The notes below the pieces were generated by a model. The model had not been told where the DNA came from. It did not search any database and saw only the letters and a list, made by a program, of their open reading frames with translations. The position numbers and the translations under genes are program-made. A stretch of DNA of 13,423 nt, from assembly GCA_963627445.1 (NCBI GenBank), contig CAVGBM010000110.1, positions 1 to 13,423 of the forward strand. Direction: 5' to 3'. Positions 7,030-12,211 of the stretch are shown here, piece after piece; position 1 is the first letter of the stretch; every line of letters starts with the position of its first letter. This DNA comes from F23-B02 sp963627445 (GTDB lineage: Bacteria > Bacillota > Clostridia > Oscillospirales > Oscillospiraceae).

Positions 7030-7638
7030 TTATGTAAACTCGGCTATATCTGTCACCGAGACCTCGAAGGCGGTCTTCTCGACGGGGTCTCTGCCGACTA
7101 TCTTTATATAGTTGCGGCTTTGTATCCTGCCTTCAAGCGTGACCATGGTGCCGGTGTCCCACTCGGCGGCCTCACGGGCCTTGAGCCCCCATGTGATGCA
7201 GGGCAGATAATCGCTCCTGCCGTAGCGGCGGTTCACCGCAAGCATGAGGTCGCAGATGTCCCTACCCATCGGGGTCATGCGAAGATTTGGTTTTTTGCAC
7301 AGTGTGCCGATAAGATGCACCTCGTTGAGATCGTCATCGTCGCAAAGATACAGCTCCTTTGCAAACACGGTGATGACGAGCTTTGCGCCTTCGCCGCTTT
7401 TGTTGTTGAATGAGCGCAGCTCGCCAGTGACGCAAATTTTCTCCGCCTCTTTGAGCTCGACGCTTTCCATCAGCTCATCGCGCACGATGATGTTTATTCT
7501 GTCCGTTGCGCCGGAGAGCCTTGCGACCTCGAGCGGGAAGGTGTAGAAGCTTTCGCCTCTGCAGGCGTGCGAAAAGACGGGGGCAGCAGCGATAATGCCG
7601 CAAAGGCGGGCGGTGTTTCTGCTTATGTTTTCATCCAT
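7030..7638 (-). CDS. Single-stranded DNA-binding-like protein with two OB folds
   Basis: A 202-residue protein. The C-terminal half (about 105-200) reads as an SSB OB fold: NEVHLIGTLCKKPNLRMTP, then DLMLAVNRRYGRSDYLPCITWG, then MVTLEGRIQSRNYIK, matching the order of strands in bacterial SSB. The N-terminal half (about 8-98) repeats the pattern more weakly: RLCGIIAAAPVFSH, YTFPLEVARLSGATDRINIIV, ICVTGELRSF. It ends in VSVTDIAEFT and lacks the acidic DDDIPF-type tail by which SSB recruits partner proteins, so it is probably an accessory rather than the main SSB. The ATG at 7638 has AGG about 8-9 bp upstream, a modest ribosome site. A TATAAT at 7683-7678 on this strand is a possible -10 box without a clear -35. 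The gene is divergent from deoC. Its TAA stop lies inside a TTATGTAAAC motif. Confidence 0.78.
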   Translation of the reverse strand: MDENISRNTARLCGIIAAAPVFSHACRGESFYTFPLEVARLSGATDRINIIVRDELMESVELKEAEKICVTGELRSFNNKSGEGAKLVITVFAKELYLCDDDDLNEVHLIGTLCKKPNLRMTPMGRDICDLMLAVNRRYGRSDYLPCITWGLKAREAAEWDTGTMVTLEGRIQSRNYIKIVGRDPVEKTAFEVSVTDIAEFT

Positions 7639-7697
7639 TGTTTAAACCTGACCTTAATTAAAATGATATTTTGCTAAATTATATTAGGGTCGGGAGC

Positions 7698-7726
7698 TTG
7701 AATATGACGGACGGATAGAATATAAT
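7698..7726 (+). promoter_or_regulatory. Sigma-A promoter of deoC
   Basis: TTGAAT (7698-7703), 17-bp spacer, TATAAT (7721-7726). The start point would be near 7733, giving a leader of about 28 nt. The ribosome site AAAGGA (7748-7753) is 7 bp before the deoC ATG. GTATGTAAAC (7737-7746), one base off the recurring TTATGTWAAC motif, sits in the leader. Confidence 0.8.
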
Positions 7727-7760
7727 CACGTTAAAAGTATGTAAACGAAAGGACGATACC

Positions 7761-8426
7761 ATGGATATTAAGGACATTTTGAAGATGTGTGACCACACCC
7801 TGCTGAGGGTTGACTGCTCGGCCGACGAGATAAAGACCCTGTGCGATCAGGCAATTAAGCATGAGTGCGCTTCCGTGTGCATTCCGCCCTGCCATGTTGC
7901 GGGCGCAAAGCGCTATGTCGGCGATAAGCTCAAAATCTGCACTGTTATAGGCTTCCCCAACGGCTACATGACCACCGCCGCAAAGGCTTTCGAGGCTTCC
8001 GATGCTGTTAAAAACGGCGCTGACGAGATCGACATGGTCATAAACCTCTCCATGGTCAAGGACGGCTGCTGGAACGACGTGCTCGCCGATATCAAGGCCG
8101 TGCGCCAGGCATGCGTAGGCAAGGTGCTCAAGGTCATCATCGAGTGCTGCCTGCTCACCGAGGAGGAGAAGATCCGCATGTGCTCCATCGTAGCAGAGGG
8201 CGGGGCAGACTTTATAAAGACCTCCACCGGCTTTTCCAAGGGCGGCGCCACCCGCAGCGATGTTGAGCTGCTGCGCAAGTATAGCCCCGAGCATGTTCAG
8301 GTCAAGGCAGCCGGCGGCATCTCCTCGATAGAGGACGCAGAGGACTTCATAGCTCTTGGCGCAACGAGACTCGGCACGAGCCGCATCGTGAAGCTCGCCG
8401 AGGCCGCCGAGAGCAGCGAAAACTAA
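7761..8426 (+). CDS. deoC: Deoxyribose-phosphate aldolase
   Basis: A class I aldolase that splits 2-deoxyribose 5-phosphate to glyceraldehyde 3-phosphate and acetaldehyde in deoxynucleoside breakdown. At 221 residues it has normal length. Catalytic positions are visible: D91 in DEIDMVIN (proton relay), K153 in FIKTSTGF (Schiff-base lysine) and K182 in VKAAGGIS (relay lysine). The N-terminal DHTLLRVD (11-18) is also typical. The start is fixed by AAAGGA 7 bp upstream. No other deo genes (deoA, deoB, pdp, cdd) are near. Its stop overlaps by 4 bp the stop of the convergent membrane protein gene, with no terminator between them. The 275-residue frame antisense to it is a shadow. Confidence 0.97.
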   Translation: MDIKDILKMCDHTLLRVDCSADEIKTLCDQAIKHECASVCIPPCHVAGAKRYVGDKLKICTVIGFPNGYMTTAAKAFEASDAVKNGADEIDMVINLSMVKDGCWNDVLADIKAVRQACVGKVLKVIIECCLLTEEEKIRMCSIVAEGGADFIKTSTGFSKGGATRSDVELLRKYSPEHVQVKAAGGISSIEDAEDFIALGATRLGTSRIVKLAEAAESSEN

Positions 8427-8794
8427 GTCAGCAGCTTTCGCAGTCCGCTGCACAGGTATAGCCCGGGCAGAGACAGCCCAAACCAGATAAGACTGAACAG
8501 TGGACAAACCTGTCCCAAGATGTTGAAGGCACGGTCGGAGTAGTCCCAGACATTCCATCCCAATGTTATGTTAACCAAACATCCGGCGCTGAACTCCACC
8601 GTGCTTATAACAAGTGCGCTCAAAAGGCATTTTATAAGCAGGGGAAGGGTGCTGCCGCTTATGATGTACATGAGCGTGAAGCACGCCCCGCCGCACAGCA
8701 GCATCGTCCAGTGCGTCCAGCCGCGCCATATAAGTTCAAGCAGACCGTAAAGACCTGCGCCGATGATATAAACAAGCAAAAATTCCAAAACCAT
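8423..8794 (-). CDS. Small CmpB-type membrane protein (putative ABC transporter permease family)
   Basis: About 123 residues from the ATG at 8794. Four hydrophobic segments are seen, at about 3-18, 28-45, 48-72 and 93-115. The central motif STVEFSAGCLVN ... WNVWDYSD ... NILGQVCPLFSLIWF matches the family named putative ABC transporter permease (CmpB-like, PF06541), common in Firmicutes; the real function of that family is unknown. The open frame runs up to 8962, but the extra 56 residues are not hydrophobic and overlap the infC promoter and leader, so they are rejected. The exact start is uncertain. GGAG (8800-8797) is too close to the ATG (8794) and better spaced for a TTG at 8788. A strong inverted repeat lies directly upstream. 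It converges on deoC. Confidence 0.75.
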   Translation of the reverse strand: MVLEFLLVYIIGAGLYGLLELIWRGWTHWTMLLCGGACFTLMYIISGSTLPLLIKCLLSALVISTVEFSAGCLVNITLGWNVWDYSDRAFNILGQVCPLFSLIWFGLSLPGLYLCSGLRKLLT

Positions 8795-8801
8795 CACTCC
8801 G

Positions 8802-8836
8802 ATGATATTTTTCCCGCAAATTGCGAAAAATATCAT
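8802..8836. repeat. 35-bp inverted repeat ahead of the CmpB-type gene
   Basis: ATGATATTTTTC (8802-8813) and GAAAAATATCAT (8825-8836) are perfect 12-bp complements, continued by GCAA/TTGC in the centre with a two-base bulge. It lies 5 bp beyond the GGAG of the minus-strand gene and about 20 bp before the infC -35 box. It could be an operator, a leader hairpin of the minus-strand mRNA, or a barrier between the two divergent transcripts. Confidence 0.6.
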
Positions 8837-8856
8837 GGAAAACAAGGAAAAATTAC

Positions 8857-8885
8857 TTGACAATGCGGACTGGGGCTGGTATATT
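8857..8885 (+). promoter_or_regulatory. Sigma-A promoter of infC-rpmI-rplT
   Basis: TTGACA (8857-8862), 17-bp spacer, TATATT (8880-8885). The start point near 8892 gives a leader of about 150 nt before infC, long enough for the attenuator described at 8912-9018. Confidence 0.88.
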
Positions 8886-8911
8886 AATAAAGCTGAAAAT
8901 GAAGTAGGTAC

Positions 8912-9018
8912 GGCATCCCCGTCCTCACCGAGCCGCGCAAGGCGAGCTTCGGTCAATAACAACGCTGCGTTTTGCGGCGGTGTTTTTGTGCGCGGATGCT
9001 GTCAGGCATCCGTTTTTT
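8912..9018 (+). promoter_or_regulatory. Attenuator leader of infC operon (L20-leader type)
   Basis: An intrinsic terminator, CGGATGC (8993-8999) / GCATCCG (9006-9012) followed by six T residues (9013-9018), stands in the leader before infC. An upstream copy of its 3' arm, GGCATCC at 8912-8918 (same as 9005-9011), can pair with GGATGC 8994-8999 instead and so act as an antiterminator. Between them lies a hairpin, ACCGAGC (8927-8933) with GCTTCGGT (8946-8953). In Firmicutes this operon is known to be repressed by ribosomal protein L20 through premature termination. The same scheme is inferred here from position and layout, not from a covariance-model match. Confidence 0.75.
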
Positions 9019-9040
9019 GCAATTTTGGAGGTGTTTTAAG

Positions 9041-9622
9041 ATCGCAAGCGTAAACCATGAAATCAACGAGGAGATCATCGACAAGGAACTCAGAGTCATA
9101 AGTGACGATGGCGAGCAGCTTGGCATAATGTCTGCCGAGGAAGCCCTGAAGATCGCAGAGGAGAAGGAGCTTGACCTGGTCAAGATATCCCCCATGGCAA
9201 AGCCCCCTGTCTGCAAGATCATGGACTACGGCAAGTTCCGCTTTGAACAGGCAAAGCGCGAAAAGGAAGCCAAGAAGAACCAGCGTGTCATGGAAGTCAA
9301 GGAGATCCGCATGTCCCCGAGCATCGGCGAGAACGACCTTCAGACCAAGCTCAAGGCGGCCCTCAAATTCCTTGCTGACGGCGACCGTGTCAAGGTTTCT
9401 ATCCGCTTCAGAGGCAGAGAGATGGCTCACACCAACCTCGGTGAGCAGATCCTGCGCGATTTTGCCGACAAATGCTCCGAGCTTGCAAACCTCGATAAGC
9501 AGCCCAAGCTCGAAGGACGCAACATGTCCATGTTCCTGTCCCCGAAGTCTGCTCAGGCAGTCAAGAAGGCACAGAAGGAAGCCGCAAAGAAGAAGGCCGA
9601 GGCCGCTTCTGCGGAGGAATAA
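9041..9622 (+). CDS. infC: Translation initiation factor IF-3 (ATC start)
   Basis: IF-3 binds the 30S subunit, blocks 50S joining and checks the start codon. The 193-residue product has the N-domain opening NHEINEEIIDKELRVISDDGEQLG, the linker rich in Lys/Arg (FRFEQAKREKEAKKNQR, about 65-80) and the C-domain with KEIRMSPSIGENDLQTK and VKVSIRFRGREMAH. The tail is Ala/Lys-rich. No ATG, GTG or TTG fits the N-terminus. The ATC at 9041 lies exactly 8 bp after GGAGGT (9027-9032). Non-canonical AUU/AUC/AUA starts are a known feature of infC and allow IF-3 to repress its own synthesis. The ATG further upstream at 8972 lies inside the attenuator and is rejected. It is the first gene of infC-rpmI-rplT. 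Confidence 0.96.
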   Translation: MASVNHEINEEIIDKELRVISDDGEQLGIMSAEEALKIAEEKELDLVKISPMAKPPVCKIMDYGKFRFEQAKREKEAKKNQRVMEVKEIRMSPSIGENDLQTKLKAALKFLADGDRVKVSIRFRGREMAHTNLGEQILRDFADKCSELANLDKQPKLEGRNMSMFLSPKSAQAVKKAQKEAAKKKAEAASAEE

Positions 9623-9677
9623 TTTTAAGTTATTACAGGTTCACCTGAATAGCAGCATACGTAAAGGAGAAATTATC

Positions 9678-9875
9678 ATGCCCAAACTGAAGACCCATAG
9701 CGGTGCTAAGAAGAGATTTAATCTCACCAAGACCGGTAAGGTAAAGCGCGCTCATGCATACAAGAGCCATATCCTCACTAAGAAGGACACCAAGCGTTGC
9801 CGTCGTCTGCGCTCCGGCACCATCGCCGATGTGACTAACGAAGCAACTATCAAAAAGATGATCCCTTACAAATAA
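9678..9875 (+). CDS. rpmI: 50S ribosomal protein L35
   Basis: A 65-residue basic protein of the large ribosomal subunit, of normal length. MPKLKTHSGAKKRFNLTKTG at the start and HILTKKDTKRCRRLR in the middle are the family signatures. The ATG is set by AAAGGAGA (9663-9670), 7 bp upstream. A longer frame that runs through infC in another reading frame is a shadow, and only its last 65 codons are this gene. It is the middle gene of the operon, 55 bp after infC and 36 bp before rplT. Ribosomal-type codon use (AAG, CGT/CGC, ATC) fits high expression. Confidence 0.98.
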   Translation: MPKLKTHSGAKKRFNLTKTGKVKRAHAYKSHILTKKDTKRCRRLRSGTIADVTNEATIKKMIPYK

Positions 9876-9911
9876 GTAAGGCGTACTTGTACTAATAGGA
9901 GGAATTGACAA

Positions 9912-10265
9912 ATGGCAAGAGTTAAGGGCGCAATGATGACCCGCAAACATAGAAATAAGATCCTTGGCCTGGCTAAGGGTTACTGGGGCAACAAGTCCCG
10001 TCACTATAAGATGGCTCAGGAGCAGATGATGAAGTCCGGCCGCTACGCATATGTCGGCCGCAAGCAGAAGAAGAGAGACTTCCGTCAGCTCTGGATCACC
10101 CGTATCAGCGCAGGCTGCAAGGCAAACGGAATGAACTATTCCACCTTCATGCACGGCCTGAAGCTCGCCGGCATCGACATGAACCGCAAGATGCTGTCCG
10201 AGACCGCTATCCACGATCCCGCTGCTTTCACCGCACTGTGCGAGAAGGCAAAGGCATCTCTGTAA
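9912..10265 (+). CDS. rplT: 50S ribosomal protein L20
   Basis: A 117-residue protein that binds 23S rRNA early in 50S assembly and, in Firmicutes, represses this operon by binding its leader. The family is recognised by MARVKGAMMTRKHRNKILGL, then a basic N-terminal helix with YVGRKQKKRDFRQLWITRI (about 50-68), and the globular C-terminal part MNYSTFMHGLKLAGIDMNRKML. The start is set by AGGAGG (9898-9903), 8 bp before the ATG. It is the last gene of the operon and is followed by a strong terminator. The presumed target of its feedback control is the attenuator about 1 kb upstream. Confidence 0.98.
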   Translation: MARVKGAMMTRKHRNKILGLAKGYWGNKSRHYKMAQEQMMKSGRYAYVGRKQKKRDFRQLWITRISAGCKANGMNYSTFMHGLKLAGIDMNRKMLSETAIHDPAAFTALCEKAKASL

Positions 10266-10274
10266 TAATGACTG

Positions 10275-10301
10275 AAAGCGCCGCCTGATGGCGGCGCTTT
10301 T
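10275..10301 (+). terminator. Terminator of infC-rpmI-rplT
   Basis: A perfect GC-rich stem, GCGCCGCC (10278-10285) / GGCGGCGC (10290-10297), with a TGAT loop. Three A residues before it and four T residues after it extend the stem and form the U-tract. It starts 10 bp after the rplT stop. Confidence 0.92.
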
Positions 10302-10321
10302 CAAATACTAAAGGATAAAAT

Positions 10322-10612
10322 ATGTTTGAAATACTCAGAGAATGGTTCGGTATGGGGCTAAACCTGCCTGTTATTGCGACCGACCTGTTCTTTGCCGCAA
10401 TCGGCCTGTATGCGGCATTAAAGATAAGCAATAAGAAGACCGTAATCTATATTATGTTAACTACAATAGCAGTTTACATAATTGCTTCGTTCGTGGAGAA
10501 AAGCAGCATTGAGATGTTTGCGGTGTACGCCGTATTCGTCGGTGCGCTTGCATTTTTTGCCCTCATCGGCGCCGCTGTCGGCTTGCTGATAAGAGCGATA
10601 AGAAAAAATTGA
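10322..10612 (+). CDS. Small membrane protein, three predicted helices, unknown function
   Basis: A 96-residue protein I do not recognise. Hydrophobic segments at about 14-33 (LPVIATDLFFAAIGLYAALK), 40-58 (TVIYIMLTTIAVYIIASFV) and 66-90 (MFAVYAVFVGALAFFALIGA region) suggest three membrane passes. It ends in a short basic tail (RAIRKN). The start is supported by AAGGA (10311-10315), 6 bp before the ATG. It begins only 20 bp after the rplT terminator and has no clear promoter of its own, so it is probably fed by readthrough from the ribosomal operon. It is followed by its own terminator. Two TTATGTWAAC motifs in opposite orientation lie within it. Confidence 0.72.
   Translation: MFEILREWFGMGLNLPVIATDLFFAAIGLYAALKISNKKTVIYIMLTTIAVYIIASFVEKSSIEMFAVYAVFVGALAFFALIGAAVGLLIRAIRKN
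10452..10481. repeat. Pair of TTATGTWAAC motifs (one of nine copies set in the window)
   Basis: TTATGTTAAC (10452-10461) and GTTTACATAA (10472-10481) form an inverted pair with a 10-bp gap. Exact copies of TTATGTWAAC on either strand are at 673-682, 920-929, 3545-3554, 4182-4191, 4547-4556, 7030-7039, 8566-8575, 10452-10461 and 10472-10481. A copy with one mismatch is at 7737-7746. Flanks are not conserved beyond the ten bases, and reading frames differ between copies, so the conservation is in the DNA and not in a protein. Confidence 0.6.
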
Positions 10613-10620
10613 TCTTATTT

Positions 10621-10646
10621 GTGCACCCAATTGGGTGCACTTTTTT
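10621..10646 (+). terminator. Terminator after the small membrane protein gene
   Basis: A perfect palindrome, GTGCACCC-AATT-GGGTGCAC (10621-10640), is followed by TTTTTT (10641-10646). It starts 8 bp after the stop codon of the gene ending at 10612. The plus-strand U-tract gives the direction. Confidence 0.88.
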
Positions 10647-10700
10647 ATATTTACCCCTTAACGGCAATGACTACATTGCAAAACAAAGTAGAGGTGCGAC

Positions 10701-10820
10701 ATGATATCATCACAAATGTTAAAGGATACACTTGAGAATGCGATCAACAAATTATTCAACGGAGAAAACGAAAATGAATATACTAACAAACTCAGATATG
10801 AAAACGCCAAGCTTGCGTGA
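10701..10820 (+). CDS. Possible small ORF, 39 residues, unknown
   Basis: An ATG at 10701 opens a 39-residue frame (MISSQMLKDTLENAINKLFN at the start, then an Asn/Glu-rich stretch, ending NAKLA). GAGGT (10691-10695) is 5 bp before the ATG, a good ribosome site. The product looks like one amphipathic helix and is acidic to neutral. No similarity is recognised and no promoter was found after the upstream terminator. Its last bases overlap the -35 region of the next gene. It may be a real small protein or a chance frame in the 256-bp gap between genes. Confidence 0.35.
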   Translation: MISSQMLKDTLENAINKLFNGENENEYTNKLRYENAKLA

Positions 10821-10842
10821 GCAGCCTGCCGGATGCTATAAT
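10813..10842 (+). promoter_or_regulatory. Extended -10 promoter of the alanyl-tRNA editing gene
   Basis: TATAAT (10837-10842) is preceded by TGC, an extended -10 (TGn). A weak -35, TTGCGT (10813-10818), lies 18 bp upstream. The start point would be near 10849, giving a leader of about 20 nt to the ATG at 10869. Confidence 0.68.
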
Positions 10843-10868
10843 GAGCAAAAACCAATGGAGCGTGCGAT

Positions 10869-12035
10869 ATGACAGAAAAGCTTTATTATATTGACAGCCA
10901 CATGAGGACCTTCGCCGCCACGGTGCTCGCCTGTGAGCCGGTGAAGGAAAGATACGAGGTCGTTCTCGACCGCACAGCCTTCTTCCCCGAGGGCGGCGGC
11001 CAAGCGGGCGACAGCGGCTTTATCGGCGAGACAGCGGTGTTCGATACCCACGAGAAAAACGGCGAGGTAATGCATTATGCAAACCAGCTCATTCCCGCCG
11101 GCAGTGTTCTGGATTGCCGCATTGACTGGGAAAAGCGCTTTCGCAGGATGCAAAATCACTCCGGCGAGCATATTGTGTCGGGGCTCGTGCATAAAAAGTA
11201 TGGGTACTCAAATGTTGGCTTCCACATGGGCGCAGACTTTGTCACCATCGACTTCGACGGCTTTCTCACGCCCGAGCAGCTTGCCGAGATAGAGCGTGAG
11301 GCAAATTATGCCGTTGCGGCAAATTACGCCGTCACAGCGAGGTTCCCGAGCCCCGATGTGCTCAAAACGCTGGACTACCGCAGCAAGCTTGAGCTCACGG
11401 AAAATGTGCGCATCGTTGAGATCGAAAATACGGATATCTGCGCCTGCTGCGCCCCACATGTAAACAGCACCGCCGAGGTCGGCTTGGTGAAGATACTTTC
11501 AAGCGAGCGCCGCCGCCGCGGCGGTGAAGGCGTGCGCATAACCATGCTCTGCGGCCTTGACGCTTATGAAAATTTCGTCTGCACCCATGATAACAACGCC
11601 GCGATATCGATGCTGCTGTCGGCAAAGCGTGAGGAGACGGCGGCTGCTGTTGAGCGCGTGCTTGCAGAGCAGGAGAGACTAAAGCAGCGCAATGCAGAGC
11701 TCAGCCGAGCCCTTGCGCATTTGCGTGCCGAGACCATCGAGCCCACGGACGGCAATATAGTCATCTTCGACTCCGTTTTGGACGAGCCGGCGCTGCGTGA
11801 GCTCATAAACGACGCAGTGACCAAGTGCGGCGGCCTTGCGGCGGTGTTCTCCGGCAGCGATGAGGCAGGGTACAGGTATATCATCGGAAGTCGAAAAATA
11901 GACCTCCGCGCAGCCGCAAAAGAGATAAATTCCGGCGTCAATGGCCGTGGTGGCGGCAGCAGCGAGATGATACAGGGAAGCTGCAAGGAAAGTGCCGAAA
12001 ATATTCAAAATTTTTTGAGTATATACAATATCTAG
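10869..12035 (+). CDS. alaX: Alanyl-tRNA editing protein, AlaX family with DHHA1-type C-terminal domain
   Basis: A free-standing relative of the AlaRS editing domain, expected to deacylate tRNA-Ala wrongly charged with serine or glycine. In the 388 residues, RTAFFPEGGGQAGDSG (35-50) is the conserved barrel motif. The zinc ligands are H97 and H101 in NHSGEHIVSG, and C193 and H197 in CCAPHV. Residues about 250-290 look like a helical coiled linker. GRGGGSSEMIQGS (359-371) matches the glycine-rich DHHA1 motif at the end of AlaRS. This is the longer AlaX form (about 380-400 residues) common in Firmicutes. The start has GGAG (10857-10860) 8 bp upstream. It has its own promoter and no convincing terminator; an 8-bp inverted repeat (TATACAAT 12022-12029 / ATTGTATA 12050-12057) spans the stop but has no clear U-tract. 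Confidence 0.9.
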   Translation: MTEKLYYIDSHMRTFAATVLACEPVKERYEVVLDRTAFFPEGGGQAGDSGFIGETAVFDTHEKNGEVMHYANQLIPAGSVLDCRIDWEKRFRRMQNHSGEHIVSGLVHKKYGYSNVGFHMGADFVTIDFDGFLTPEQLAEIEREANYAVAANYAVTARFPSPDVLKTLDYRSKLELTENVRIVEIENTDICACCAPHVNSTAEVGLVKILSSERRRRGGEGVRITMLCGLDAYENFVCTHDNNAAISMLLSAKREETAAAVERVLAEQERLKQRNAELSRALAHLRAETIEPTDGNIVIFDSVLDEPALRELINDAVTKCGGLAAVFSGSDEAGYRYIIGSRKIDLRAAAKEINSGVNGRGGGSSEMIQGSCKESAENIQNFLSIYNI

Positions 12036-12110
12036 ACAGCAGGCACAAAATTGTATAGCAGATAGTGAATAATTTTCGTCTAAATTGTTAATTTTCTTGC
12101 TTAAACCCGA

Positions 12111-12139
12111 TTGACAATAATATGACATTTTGATACAAT
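12111..12139 (+). promoter_or_regulatory. Strong promoter of the 2-hydroxyacyl-CoA dehydratase gene
   Basis: TTGACA (12111-12116), 17-bp spacer, TACAAT (12134-12139), with TG at the extended -10 position (12131-12132). The start point near 12146 leaves a leader of about 65 nt. This leader has a small hairpin (AAGGGCGT 12153-12160 / ACGCCTT 12164-12170) and an AT-rich stretch before the ribosome site. The preceding 75 bp after alaX are AT-rich with nothing else recognised. Confidence 0.85.
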
Positions 12140-12211
12140 GTATAGCTAGATAAAGGGCGTTCTACGCCTTGAAATAACACACCAAAAAATTTTTATTATG
12201 GGGGGTTATCC

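Noticed and set aside
7731..8558. A 275-residue open frame antisense to deoC
   Set aside because: deoC has every catalytic residue, a promoter and a ribosome site; the antisense frame is a codon-bias shadow that also crosses the convergent gene.
8795..8962. N-terminal extension of the CmpB-type protein to 8962
   Set aside because: The added part overlaps the infC promoter, leader and the 35-bp dyad and is not hydrophobic or family-like.
8972..9040. ATG at 8972 as start of infC
   Set aside because: It would add 23 residues unlike IF-3 and encoded by the attenuator hairpin. The GGAGGT site 8 bp before ATC 9041 explains the start better.
10667..10735. A 22-residue ORF starting at 10667
   Set aside because: It has no ribosome site and overlaps the better-supported 39-residue frame.
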